Shown: positions 11,874 to 23,375, counted from the stretch's first letter. The stretch: 64,000 bases of DNA from Ceratodon purpureus (GCA_014871385.1 CM026426.1:57004089-57068088); one strand, 5' to 3'. Notes: generated from the sequence alone by a model not told the origin. Made by a program: numbers and translations.

Positions 11874-13879
11874 CTCCACTCCCTGGTCGCGCAATGGTGA
11901 CTCCAAAACCTCGTGCTCCGATGTGTTATGTTCTTCACCAGAGTTCTCTCCTCAGGGCCCGGCTCCGGTCCCTATATCCTCCTGTTCATTGACCTCGTCC
12001 CTCGTCCTCCTCGTCCTCCATGTTCTGTGATACTCTCGCCTTTGAGCCGCCCTACAAACAGGACATTTCAATTACAAAGTTGGTTTCTATCAATACACTG
12101 CACACTCTGACACACCGATTCTTACAATGCGATCTGAGTTTCACAAATACATTCACGTTTTGCTCTGGATGGGCACCTGAAAGCACCATTGATTCACCAT
12201 GAAAGTCCCCCATTCCACGCAGGTCATGGAGAGCCTAACCTGAGGACTTGAAGTCGCTCCTGCTCCCTTTGATGTTCAACCTCTACCTCCGGCCGTTGGC
12301 TTTCCTCCAATCTCTGCTCTCTCCGTGCTGACGCAGGTGTCCGTGCACGCAGATTCTTTTTTGTACCCATTCCTGGCAAAACACTTATGAGATCAGAGAG
12401 CAATCTCTGAATTTCTATGAATTCAATCTCTATGAATTCAATCTCTGAATCTCTGCTCTCTATAAGTCGGAGACTGCTGCATTACATAGAGAGCAGAGAT
12501 TGAATTCACCACAGCGTGTTTGACGACGTTCTACCCTGATGCCATTAAACTTTCCGCCATGTTGTTATTAAACAATGACCATTGCAATAATTTGCGACAC
12601 TATTTGCGAATGTCGCGGCATGGCTCATGTTACGTACCTGGCGTGATCTGACTCTGCTGCCGATATGGCCGAGCTGCAATTTGCAAATGGTATGCAACTG
12701 CAAGATGCTACCTCGTCCCCCAGGAGATGCGAGTCTACGCTCAGAAGGAATTTTGTATCTGCAGCAGTCGTCCTCGCCCTTCCACCAATCTAATAAAAAT
12801 GTACCAAGTATCCACACACATACATGGTTAAGACACGGCCATTGTGTGTGCTCTCTGATAACATAAGCCGAAACCCGACCTGACCCGTCACAATACGTTC
12901 TGCAATCATTTTCCTTGTTATTTCTTCATGAAAACAATTTAACTGTTCAAGATCCTAAAGCACCATATTCTTGTCACTGTGCACTAATTTTCAATGCACA
13001 CCAAGCATGCAGCTCAAACGTAATGGAGCCCCTACATTGAACCCTAATTTCTTCTTAAGCATGGCCAGAGTTTCCAAACCTAGAATTCTTACCCCGTCTT
13101 CCGTGTTGCTTAGGAATCAGTCCTCCTTTTCCTCTTCCACGCCTGTCGTTGGCCCCGCAACAGTCCGAGTGAGCCGCATTGTCGGCTGTAAAACTGGATA
13201 ATCCGTTTCATGTCACTTGATGATTGCTTGCAGTTGCAGAACGCCTGACCCATTGCACTTTGTGACGGTATGGACCCATCTTTGCCTAACCGCCATCGCC
13301 AATTCGTTTTTTTTTGTCAGCAATTAGCACCTGTCACAGTATTTGCGATGTCTCGCAAATTCCTTGGAGCTTTCTGTTGTCAAACCCTAATTTCCACGTA
13401 AACCCTATTGAAGAAGACCGCACCTCCCTTTCCAGTTACCAAGTTAGTTCGTACGCCACAGTCCCGCCGGCAGCTTCACACAATTATTTTGCCCCCAAGG
13501 GGAATCGCATTTACAGTTCCACACGAGTGTAATCCACGTAGACCCATCGACGTCTGGAGCAAGTGTTGTTTATTTAAACGAAACACTTTCAAAAGTTTCC
13601 TCCCCTTCACAGTTCTGAATTTAGGAATATTGTCAGTCTCACACGTTGCCCTTCATTAATAAGTACAGTACATACAGTCGAAAGGAGCGATGTTCCCATG
13701 AAAACTGTTCAGCTACCATTCAGGACGTGGCAGTTTTATGGGGCACTTGCATTCCATTGCCACTTCCTCTCCCATGAATTTAAAGTGAAACTTCAATTTT
13801 TAATTTAGATATTTTCCACTTTTTTTTTTTTGGGTGCTAGAGAATCTTCAAGTGATCATGAAAACGTAATCAAATATGT
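11874..13879. other. Upstream region of the DFAENY gene, no supported gene
   Basis: Short frames exist on both strands (for example 12971-13201 +, 12545-12817 -) but show no family signature. There is a small tandem duplication of TCTATGAATTCAATC at about 12410-12450. The promoter of the minus-strand DFAENY gene would lie here; I see no clear TATA box. Confidence 0.35.
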
Positions 13880-14308
13880 CAATATTAGAAGGGAAGAGGC
13901 ACAAAAGTTTCATCACTCACGATGCCCCAAAAACGTCCCAAAAGTACTTCTCGCCCCCGCAAACAAACGACCAACTTAGTTAGCACCATTTCTACAACCC
14001 TCTTTGACAAACGGAGTGCCTCAAAAAAACAAAAGTGGTTTTTGACTAAAGTATACACCCAATTTCATCACTTTTCAAAATCGTTGTATTCACTTTGTCT
14101 CTCTTTGAGGTCTTTCCAAACCATCGTAAAAGTTGTGTCTTACTTTGAAATTTTGCAAACTTGTAGTGGATCAAGTCTATTTTCTATATTCCAAATCGAA
14201 TTTTACATATCCAGAACGTAGATGCCACTTTCTTTAGTGTTTACAAGAAGGGCTGAAATTGACAAATAGATAAGCACTTTTCCTGTACACTTTATCATGC
14301 TTCCCCCC
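13880..14308 (+). mobile_element. Partial, diverged copy of the GGGGGG-AAGCACAATAAAG inverted-repeat element
   Basis: The right end (TTATCATGCTTCCCCCC, to 14308) and the inner blocks AAAACGTCCC, GTACTTCTCGCC, GATCAAGTCTA and GATGCCACTTTCTT match the three fuller copies at 22.2, 29.5 and 58.3 kb. The left half is not recognisable, so this copy is older or truncated. It abuts the captured Kish promoter and 5' region. Confidence 0.55.
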
Positions 14309-14422
14309 ACCAACAAACTGCGAACTCAACTTACACTCCCAGCGCATCGCGACATCTCTCCGTCTCCGCCGTCGCCACCGATCGCGCCACCTTGCCATTG
14401 CGGTTGGAGTGCCTTCGTCACC

Positions 14423-14925
14423 ATGGTATGCTGCCACTTCCGCTCCTCTTCGTGGCCTCTCTTTCTGTGGAGTATTACAGAAGTTCGACTTCTTTGTCGT
14501 TAGGGTTTGGGGTTTTGTCTGGGGTTCTATGTCGATGCTCTGTGATGGGAGTTTTTGGCTTCAGCTCCGGGCGTTTTTGCTATGGTGCATGCATGGTGGT
14601 TGTGCTCTTTTGGGTTTGACGATGGGGTGGTGTGGGGTTGGGCAGTCAGCGTTGTTCAATTTTCAGTCATTCTTGACTGTGATGCTGCTCGTCATTTGCA
14701 CTTGCACCTTTGTCAAGATCGAGGATCCTAAGCTCATGGAGCAGAGAACCGGGTGAGTGAGTGAATGAGTGATTGAATGGAGCGATGATTCAGTTTCTTG
14801 CTTTGTTGTTGTTTTTGTTTATGTTTCAAGTCGCTGAATTAGGGTTTGGTTGAATTTCATCTGTATGTTGATCATTGGTGTGCGTTGCAGGTTTCGGGGT
14901 TTTTTCTGGAAAGCAGCTCACATTG
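14423..14925 (+). pseudogene. Kish (TMEM167) gene fragment, first three exons
   Basis: Kish is a small two-helix Golgi secretory-pathway protein of about 72 residues. Exon 1 is the lone ATG at 14423-14425, followed directly by GTATGC. Exon 2 is 14646-14752 (SALFNFQSFLTV, LLVICTCTF). Exon 3 is 14891-14925 (GFRGFFWKAAHIG), followed by GTATGT. Together they give about 50 residues that match the family closely. The last coding exon (second membrane helix) is absent. Kept introns and 5' leader mean capture at the DNA level, not through mRNA. SnRK1 and ClpB pieces follow in the same orientation, so this is one block of a gene mosaic. Confidence 0.8.
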
Positions 14926-15045
14926 GTATGTTTACTGCTTTGAGGTTATCTATCCTGCTAACAAAATAATTTTAATGTTTCGATATTGTACTCTGAGGTT
15001 TTTCTCCCGGTAACAGAATTGACATGCTTGTGTGATGTTTTGTAG

Positions 15046-15276
<231 letters not shown>

Positions 15277-15280
15277 CAAG

Positions 15281-16197
15281 TCGAGTTGTGAACTTCACCA
15301 ACACCGTCATCATAATGACTTCGAATGTAGGAGCCGGATCAATTCTGGAAGTCAGCGCCAACCCCAACGCATATACCAGCAAGGACGAGGCCTACTAGGC
15401 GATGAAATCCCAGGTCATGGATGCTGCGAGAGCCAAGCACCGCCCTGAGTTTATCAACCGCATTCACGAGGTTGTAGTCTTTCAACCCCTCAATCCTCAG
15501 CAAATTTGTGAGATCGTGAAACTCCAGGTACTCATCCACTCTCCTCCAAAAACCACCTCTAGGGTATGCTGCCAGATTGCTCCATACATTTGTCTATTCA
15601 CAAGGCCCAAGCCATCACCTGATCAGCATTACAATTTCGACTTGCCATCTCATTTCAATTCATGCATGAACACTAAAAGCACACCTAGTGAACCAAATTT
15701 AGGTGGATACCTGAAAATTTCACTTGGAACTTTCAGTACTTGGACTTTGCACTTAATTCGAAAGACTGTCTGCGGAAGGGCTTTGGAAGGGTTTTGTTAG
15801 ATGCTTCTACTATTAAATTGGGTTTGTTTTCAAAACCGAGGATCAGTTGTGTTACCCAAAGGCTTGCTGGCGTGTGTTGCAACCAAGTTCGACCTCCGAC
15901 ATTTCAGTTCGCGCTCCGACACTTTCTTCAACTTCCTTTCCTCGCCTCCCGCTGTTTCAAAGTTCACTGACAAAAAGTGGATATGAGATACTGAAGCACG
16001 TTAAATTTTGTCCAGGTTGTGCACCTGGAGGGTGTGAGCAAGCGACTACAAGAGCGCCCAAAAATCCGGGTCAGTGAGAGCGTGATTCAGCTCCTATCGA
16101 CGATGGGGTATGACCCAGATACGGCGCTCGACCTGCGAAGAGAGTCATCCAAAAAAGCATTGAGAGATAGTGACATTAGTCTAGATACGATGTAGAT
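15281..16197 (+). pseudogene. ClpB/Hsp100 disaggregase fragment, two exons
   Basis: Exon 1, about 15281-15527, encodes VVNFTNTVIIMTSNVG (sensor 1 region of the second AAA+ domain) and HRPEFINRIHEVVVFQPL. It contains one TAG (Tyr-stop-Ala, in the family's YEA motif). A GT-AG intron follows. Exon 2, 16016-16197, encodes VSKRLQERPKIRVSES and LLSTMGYDPDTA from the C-terminal small domain, then ends. ClpB is an ATP-dependent protein disaggregase of about 900 residues, so this is a small captured and decayed piece. It is the third block of the mosaic that starts with Kish. Confidence 0.8.
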
Positions 16198-16198
16198 T

Positions 16199-16345
16199 AG
16201 GCGTACAATCTAGACATGATGTAGATTAGGCGTACAATCTAGACACGATGTAGATTAGACGTACAATCTAGATATGATGTAGATTAGACATACAATCTAG
16301 ATACGATGTAGATTAGACGTACAATCTAGATATGTTGTAGATTAT
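16199..16345. repeat. 29-bp tandem repeat, about five copies
   Basis: The unit is GATGTAGATTAGRCGTACAA followed by TCTAGAYAY. It lies just after the ClpB fragment and before a CACTA-type end, so it is probably a subterminal repeat of that element. Confidence 0.7.
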
Positions 16346-16498
16346 GAAATGTAAAAATGTAAATTTAAAAATATATTTAATCTAATTACACATCTTTCGA
16401 ATCAACATGTAGCCCTAGATTACACCACATCTATAAATTGTATCCCTAGATTCATCACATCTACTGAATCAACCATATATTCTTAGATTCCATTGTGT

Positions 16499-16652
16499 CT
16501 GTAGAGTCATATATGGTTGACTATCCTTAGTCACCTATACCGTATTGGTGACTGAAGAGTCATATATGGTTGACTATACTTTGTCACCTATACCATATTG
16601 GTGACTAAGTATAATTAACAATATATGACTCTATAGAGTCATATTTTCCCAA
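16499..16652. repeat. Tandem and palindromic repeat (AGTCATATATGGTTGACTAT)
   Basis: AGTCATATATGGTTGACTAT and GTCACCTATACC-TATTGGTGAC units occur twice. From about 16557 the sequence closes as a near-perfect palindrome of more than 70 bp that would fold into a long hairpin. Confidence 0.6.
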
Positions 16653-16837
16653 GTCCCAGAGTAGGTCCCTAGCCGAGGTCCCAAAACACCATGGGAACGC
16701 AGTATCGGGAACAAAAATTATCCGATGTGACCGCTAGTCAGATTGTCCGGAGCGACTGACTCAAAATGACTGGAAACAGTATAAGTCACATTTTGGTTTA
16801 TGCCCTATTACAGTCATAAAACCCAGTCACATTGGGC

Positions 16838-16852
16838 TGGATTTGTTGTAGT
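16838..16852. mobile_element. CACTA-type terminal inverted repeat (one end only)
   Basis: The sequence ends GGATTTGTTGTAGTG, whose complement is CACTACAACAAATCC, a CACTA-like terminus. Directly after it, Copia reverse-transcriptase sequence resumes at CCGAGACC. I could not find the matching left end. It probably closes an element that contains the Kish/SnRK1/ClpB mosaic. Confidence 0.5.
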
Positions 16853-18200
16853 GCCGAGACCTTTGCACCTGTAGTCAAGTGGAATACGCTGCGAAGCATA
16901 GTGGCTCTTGCTGGCCATCGAGGATGGAACATCTATCACCTGGACATCAAAACTGCGTTCCTCAATGGGGTAATTGAAGAAGACATCTATGTTACACCTC
17001 CACCTGGTTTTTCAAATTCAACTCAGGCCAGCTACGCCTGCAAGTTAAAAAATGCCTTGTATAGCCTCAAACAAGCACCACGTGCTTGGTACAGCAAGGT
17101 TGATGGCTACCTACTAAGCCAGGGTCTCCATAAGTCCAACGCCGATTACAACTTGTACTACTTCGAACACCAAAGCAAGCTGACGCTTCTAATACTGTAC
17201 GTTGACGATGTTTACATTACCAGCGACAATGATGCTCACATCTCGCAAATCCGCAAAGCGATCCAGTCCGAGTTCGAGATAAGTGACCTGGATCTACTTT
17301 CCTACTTCCTTGGCCTCGAGTTTCTATTTACCGCCTCCGGAATTCTGGTCACCCAGCGACAGTATGTCCGAGAACTGCTGACCGAGTTTGGTCTCGCTGA
17401 CTACAGACCCATGCATGTAACTTCCATGGTCGACAAGCTCAAACTTGAGCCCGACATGTCGGCTCCTTCCACCGACCCAAAGCTGTACAGCTGATGGTTG
17501 GCAAACTTATTTTTTTGACTCATACTCGTCCTGACATCTCTTTTGCTGTGAGTATTGTGAGTCGTTTCATTTGCTCTCCCCAGGAACCCCACCTCCAGGC
17601 TGTAAAACACATCTACCGGTACCTCAAGGGCACCACCAAATTCGGCCTGTTATACAAGCGAGGGGAGGGAGATAACATCTGTGGCTACACCGATGCAGAC
17701 TGGGCTAATGATATCCATGATCGTAAGTCTACTACCGGTTTTGTATTCTTTCTAGGTAGCACACCAATTACATGGAATAGCAAAAAACAGCCCACAGTTG
17801 CGTTGTCATCAACAGAGGCCGAATATATGGCCACTACAGTAGGCACGAAAGAAGCTTTATGGTTAAGAAGACTTTTTGGAGAATTAAAACTACAAGATCT
17901 GAGGTGTTTGACAACTATTCATGGTGACAACCAGGGAAGTCTCAATCTAGCACATAACCAAGTATATCATGGAAGAACCAAACATGTAGAAGTGAGGCAC
18001 CATTTCATCAGGGAAAAGATATTATCTAGAGAGATCAGCCTAAAATACGTCCCCACAAGATACGCAGATATATTCACCAAGGCGTTAGGAAGAACAGCCT
18101 TCGAGAGAATCCGAGATCAGTTGGAACTAGTCAAGGTCAACGCAGAAAAGTCAAGCGGCTTGGTTCAAAGCAACTTACAAATCCGTTATTAACAGTAACA

Positions 18201-18986
18201 TTACAGATCATAGTACTCAAGGTTCTCTCCCGCATCACGCGCGCACCCTTCACTAGAAACATAGTAAGGTACACTACCAAGCCATAGCCTAGAAAACTTA
18301 ACCCTCTCCTCTGACTCTCTCATGTCCTCTGCTAACAAGAACCAATAATTAGCGACCTCTACCTCCAAACGCTGAGTAGTCACTAACTGATCCAAGTAAC
18401 TGCGGGCCACAATCTTACTCATGTCCATCGACAGTAGGAATGGACAATTTGTATTCTCTAAACCTGGATGCTGAGAAGTAACCATTTGCCCTAAGTCACT
18501 GCGAGTTACTATCTCTCCACTGATTGTCATCTCCAATATGATGAAACCCAAGGCATTCCACTCAAGTGTAGTGTCGATAAACTTGCTCTAGTGCTTACTA
18601 ATGCATCGCAGACGAAAAAGCTGAGAAGCCGAAGGAGACCTCATGAGCAAGGGCCAAACCCTCTCTCTGACAATCTGGTCAGGTAGAGCAGGAATGAGAC
18701 TGCTCGAATTCAACTCATCACTGAAATGCTCATCATCAACCTCTTCTATGGGAGAGTGCAGGCCATCATCATTGTTTGAAGTGTCTCCACCTGTCCCCAC
18801 TTCAACACAAGTTAAGGAGTCCAAGAACCATAGCCAGAGCGGCAGATAAACCGCCTCAGCAAATTTCTGAACAAGAACGTTGAAGACCCAAAGACTGAAG
18901 AGAAAAGTCTGCCAAAGTGACACGTCTACAACGAATGCATGAAGAGATTCCATTGAAAGTCCTTGAGGAATCGACATCTTTGACAT
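18201..18986 (-). pseudogene. F-box gene fragment, antisense inside the Copia remnant
   Basis: The minus-strand piece 18986-18588 ends in an F-box core (IPALPDQIVRERVWPLL, QLFRLRCISKH). The next piece, 18551-18201, continues as NYWFLLAEDMRESEERVK and SVPYYVSSEGC, a tail I associate with a moss F-box family. An N-terminal hydrophobic stretch (SLWQTFLFSLWVFNVL) precedes the F-box. The frame is interrupted once between the two pieces. F-box proteins are the substrate adaptors of SCF ubiquitin ligases. Its place between RNase H and the polypurine tract of a Copia element suggests the host gene piece was picked up by that element. Confidence 0.6.
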
Positions 18987-19033
18987 TGCCTCTGTGATCG
19001 CTCCGCAAACACAGTTACTGGAGCGAGGGGGGT

Positions 19034-19320
19034 TGTTGGAGCAGCCAAAGATGCTCCACTTAATATCATCAAGGCAACTGGCCGTTGCCTGTACCAGTAC
19101 GAGCAGCTACACCATAGGAACGTAACAGCCAGCTTACGTATCTGGAGTATAAACGGTAGCAGGTAGATCGGTTAGGATTTAGTTAGTGGTCATTAACACC
19201 TCTAACTAATCAACATTAAGAATCGGATTAGTGGAGCAGTTAATGCTCTAAAGGTATATCAAGCTCTCTAGGAAATTTTTAATCAATCTGTTGTTTAGTC
19301 TCAGCCAAGGATCCTCTACA
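19034..19320 (+). repeat. Probable 3' LTR of the Copia remnant
   Basis: It begins TGTTGGAGCAG right after a purine tract (GGAGCGAGGGGGG) and ends TCTACA, giving the TG...CA form of plant Copia LTRs, 287 bp long. Confidence 0.6.
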
Positions 19321-20300
19321 ATGATTTGGAATGCTCCGTATGCTTGTATCTGATTTTCAATGAGCAAGTAGAACTCGAAAATAAAATGATTTGACTCCAT
19401 CCTCTTTGTTTTTGTAAATGTCTAAGTGCATGACTTCGAACACATGTAATACTACATCAGATGATGCCATGACGGAAGGATATCGAATATCGCGTATCAA
19501 TCGCTCGAGGAATTGATACTTCCGATTACCTCCACTTACCATAGTTGACACCCCCGCATTGTAAGATGCTCACAATTTGACCTGTGCTAGGTAAACCGAG
19601 AACTCTGTAGGTCAAGAGACCTTGGATGAAGTCCTCGTCAGATTTCCCCAATAACTTGGTGGGGCGCGAGGAAAATCAGAATGCTTTGGGTAAAGTGGAA
19701 CTCACCTCGCAGAAAAGCTGCCTTCAAGGATAGTGGCCCTTCGCAGTAGCCCACAATACCATAGGTTAAGAGCAGCTTCGGCGCCCTCTTACCGAATAAT
19801 TAATTAATTTACGATTTTAGTGTTTGGCACCTAAAAATAGTATATTCAAAATTTCGGCATCTTTCTTTTTAAATTTTTAAAAATTCGACTTTAATCATTT
19901 TTTACATTGCTACTTAAGTTTGTACCATTTCGTTCTTTATGTCTACTGGCCCCTACACTTGCTTTCCATCTTTGCTGGGGTCGATGTTCTAAAATCGCTT
20001 TATAAGCAACTCCACAAATTTCTGCCAAAATCACAGTTTAAGATTAGCTAGACTTAAATCCATTAATTTATCTCTAAAAAATTAATACACTTATGCAACT
20101 ATATCGCTTTACAAACCATCACATCTTACATCTGTATCACTATAGAAAACCATAAACAATACAGCTTAACAACCATACTCACTCGTAAACATTACAACTA
20201 CTTATCTATTACAACCCATGATGAAGACAACAATTCAACTATACAAATCCGCAAGCCATACATCTGTAGAGCCCATTAAATCATATGAAATAACAAATTT
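19321..20300. other. AT-rich stretch without a supported gene
   Basis: A 64-codon minus frame at 19357-19551 has no recognised family. The rest is low-complexity AT-rich sequence up to the start of the palindrome repeats. Confidence 0.4.
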
Positions 20301-20440
20301 AGCTCACAGTGAGCTAAACACGGCCTTAGAGGTCTGTGTAAATTGAAGTTCTCAGTTTAGCTCACAGTGAGCTAAATTGATGTACATTAATCTACATATA
20401 CAGCTTCAAGAAATCACATATAATATTCACATATATGTAC

Positions 20441-21891
20441 CTAATATTTCTTGGTGTTGTATAGAGCTCCGTTGTTGCGATTGTTGTCCTTCATATTCGT
20501 AGGTTTCTCTTGGCTAATCAAGACATTCCGCGCACTAAGTATGTTAGTACCCCATGTAGGTTCCGCGTGATTAAGATGGTTACACATATTATAGAACTTG
20601 GAGATTCTGACTAGGATCATAGCATCTTTGCTCCATACAATGTACGCGTCCCAATATTCGAGCTCCTTCTTCCTCTTTTCCCCGCAACCTGAAACCTGTA
20701 ACTCCTGTGAAGCTACTATACTATGTTGACCATTGATGATTCCGTCTTTTATGTCGCCCCACGACTTCGGTTTCTCTGGCAGGTGCTCCAAATTGTCAGC
20801 CAGTGGCATCAGGCAAACCTTCTGTCTCTGGCTAATGTCTCCCATCCTAACAAGCTCCTCTTTCACAGATTTAACAATATCTCTCTCTAAGTCTCTGACA
20901 ATATACTCATCCTTCGCAATATGACACTGCTTTACATTAACAGGAAATGTGGTCTTCATTTCGAAGACATATGCGGATTCACAGTCATCCCAGAATGTCT
21001 TCTGGATCTTTGTAAACTTTTGATAATCTGGTACGCCCTTATCCTTTGCCTTTGCCTTTGCCTTTGCCTTCTTTGCTTCTTCTTTCTGAGTTAGTCCAGA
21101 TCCCGAGCTTCCTGCCTTCCCTGTTTGCTTCCGCATCTTCTTCGAAGTGGATGCTTCTGGCACGTCATTGGCCGGGCGCTTGCTTGCACGTGAACGAGCA
21201 AGTGCCGGAATTGGTGATGCCTCTGTCTGCCGAATGCTCCCTCGAGATAAAGCAGCAGAGTCCTCACGCATAGAAACGAGCGCCGTGCTCTGTAACGGAA
21301 CCGTAGAGATCTTGGAGGCGGATTTGTCAGTTATGTAATGCGTTAGCGTCAAGAATACTCGATTTAGTCTACGTCCAAAGGATACGGTGCTCAACTCTGT
21401 ACCATCATCATTCCTCCACGAGGTCTTCTCTACGTCGAGTCGAAGATCCTCGCATGATGTTCCGATCATGCGGTTGATCAACGGATCTGCGTCGAATCGA
21501 GCATGTGGAACTCCAACCTTGATTATCAAGGAGTGAACATGTGTTAGATCACACTCTGATTCTCGGTCCACAGCACCAACTGTTAGTACAATGTACTTTC
21601 TGTGATGTTCCTGGATAACTTTCATTAGTTCATATAGAGAGAGATCTAGATACCGTGGGCTGTTCTTCTCCTTATGCAATATCCGCACAAACTTGTGGTA
21701 CCGAGATACGGCAAGAGACCAACCCTTGACCTGGGTCTTGAACTTCCAGAGGGAACCGTAGGGGTACTCCAACGACGGGTTGAAGAAGGGGGTCGCTGGA
21801 TCAAGGTTCGTAAATGTTTCAATAAATGGATCAAGGTGACTCATGTTGTATCCATCTGGCATTAGCACTGGGGACGCCATTGTCATCTGCA
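20441..21891 (-). CDS. Protein with ParB/Srx-like NGQHS motif, element-associated
   Basis: The exon begins after an acceptor (TTTGCAG) at an ATG, reads MTMASPVLMPDG and stays open for about 480 codons. Residues about 250-330 are low-complexity and basic (SKKMRKQTGK, AKKAKAKAKAKDKG), a likely nuclear-localisation linker. Behind it lies a conserved-looking domain: PVNVKQCHIAKDEYIVRDL, then IINGQHSIVASQEL, then EYWDAYIVWSKD and YNMCNHLNHAEPTWG. NGQHS recalls the D/N-G-Q/E-H-R motif of the ParB/DndB/sulfiredoxin fold; this link is inference. The C-terminus may run past a splice donor. The gene sits inside the palindrome array and is probably part of a mobile element. A possibly related downstream gene lies at 63.1-64 kb next to similar repeats. 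Confidence 0.5.
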
Positions 21892-22220
21892 AACATTCCG
21901 AGAAGTCGATATCAGTACAACTTAGTTCTTGTAGATGTATACCATGTTTCAATCTAATTCGTGCCGTGGAATATCGCTCTAGATATAATCACCACTACAA
22001 AATAATTTAGCTCATTGTGAGCCAAATGTACTCCAATCAAAGCAATTCTGACGACTTTGTTTCCTAGTGATTTAGCTCATTGTGAGCTAAATTTACGAAT
22101 AGTCATATAACAAAAAGTTAGATGTCGGCTATAGCGTTCAATTTCCTAAGCATTTAGCTCGCTGTGAGCTAAATTTTGAAGTATGACTGCAGAATTTAGC
22201 TCACATTAAGCTAAATTCTA

Positions 22221-22957
22221 GGGGGGAAGCACAATAAAGTGGACCACCAAGTGCAATATGTGATCACTAGCAAGTGAATATGAAGTGTGCTGTTTTTTAA
22301 AGCTCAAAGCTGATTTTGAGCATTTTGGTGTAGTTTTTGAGCATTTTAGTCACTTTTTAAGGTGTCATGAGGTATCTTACATGCATTTCCATAAAAAAAA
22401 ACATCTTCAATTGAAACTTAATTTGACCACTAGTTCTAAATCATGAAAATGAACTATTCCAAAGTCTTAATTTCTTCATTTGGGGCCCTCTACTATCTTT
22501 AGAGGATGTTTTTTCCAATTTAAAAAACAATGTTTGGTGAAAAAATCCTCACAAAAAGTTTCTCAAAAAACAGTGTTTTAAAAACGTCCCTGCGGTACTT
22601 CTCGCCAATCTAGGATTGCAAACACGGCCACCCGGATCATTTCTACAAGCGTATTGTACAAACGAAGCGACTTGTCAAGTCAAAGTGATTTCTGTCAAAA
22701 CTACAATGTAATACGGTCACTTTTCCAAATGACTGCATTCACTTTGTTCAACTTTGTGGTGTTCATAGAGGTGTCTCAATCCGACAACTACGAACGCAAA
22801 TTTTGGAAGTTGTAGTACATCAAGTCTACTTTCCGTATCCCAAACTTAATTTCCCATCAAGAAGTTTTAGATGCCACTTTCTTGCGTGTTTATACAACGG
22901 GCTGAAATTGACAATGAGCTAAGCACTTTTGTGGTCCACTTTATTGTGCTTCCCCCC
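22221..22957 (+). mobile_element. 737-bp inverted-repeat element (MITE-like), copy 2
   Basis: It starts GGGGGGAAGCACAATAAAG and ends with its complement CTTTATTGTGCTTCCCCCC. It is flanked by a 4-bp duplication, TCTA. The terminal repeat covers about 35 bp. The interior carries repeated TTTTGAGCATTTT units and no coding frame. It sits inside the palindrome array, so it landed there after the array formed. Confidence 0.8.
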
Positions 22958-23375
22958 TCTAACTAACATATACTAAGCTCAAGTCTTGGAGCTCTATGGT
23001 TTCAATTATATTTAAAACGTTTAGCTCACTATGAGCTAAAGTAACTACTTTATTATCGGAATCAAGCATAAGTCATTAACATTGTATCGGAATTGTGGAG
23101 AAGATTTAGCTCACAGTGAGCTAAATTGGTTTCGAGGGCATATAATTTAGCTCACTATGAGCTAAATTCTCTAAGTTGCACTCTGATTTAGCACTCTGTG
23201 AGCTAAATCGTCTGAGTTGCACTATGATTTAGCTCACTGTGAGCTAAATCCTCTAAGTTGCACTACGACTTAGCTCATTATGAGCTAAAGCCTATAAGTT
23301 GCACTACGATTTAGCTCACTCTGAGCTAAATCCTCTAAGTTACACTACAATTTAACTCACAGTGAGCTAAATTAC

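Larger units (their letters stand above)
16853..19320 (+). mobile_element. Broken Ty1/Copia LTR retrotransposon remnant
   Basis: Fossil of a Ty1/Copia element. The visible parts, in order, are reverse transcriptase (about 16.85-17.5 kb, with the YVDD box), RNase H (about 17.7-18.2 kb, with the STEAEY and KHVEVRHHFI motifs), a polypurine tract (about 19018-19033) and a probable 3' LTR (19034-19320). The 5' part of the element is not visible, because a CACTA-type end lies directly upstream. The copy is broken, with at least two or three breaks. With only one LTR in view its age cannot be dated; the coding parts are still easily read, so it is not very old. An F-box gene fragment lies in antisense between RNase H and the polypurine tract. 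Confidence 0.8.
20303..23375. repeat. Palindrome array TTTAGCTCAC/GTGAGCTAAA flanking a gene
   Basis: At least 14 copies of the 20-22 bp palindrome TTTAGCTCAN/NTGAGCTAAA occur: two at about 20303 and 20352, four at 22005-22215, and eight at 23020-23375. The last group includes a run with a unit of about 42 bp containing TCTAAGTTGCACTACGA. They lie on both sides of the gene at 20441-21891. Regular spacing and two-fold symmetry suggest binding sites of a dimeric protein, such as subterminal sites of a transposon. A related set lies at 62.87-63.05 kb. Confidence 0.75.

Noticed and set aside
21991-22012. CACTACAAAATAATTTAG as a CACTA element end
   Set aside because: No matching right end or duplication found. 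It may be chance upstream of the NGQHS gene, so it is not called.
23100-23375. Evenly spaced repeats resembling a CRISPR array
   Set aside because: The genome is eukaryotic; the repeats are palindromic, the spacers are near-identical and no cas gene is present.
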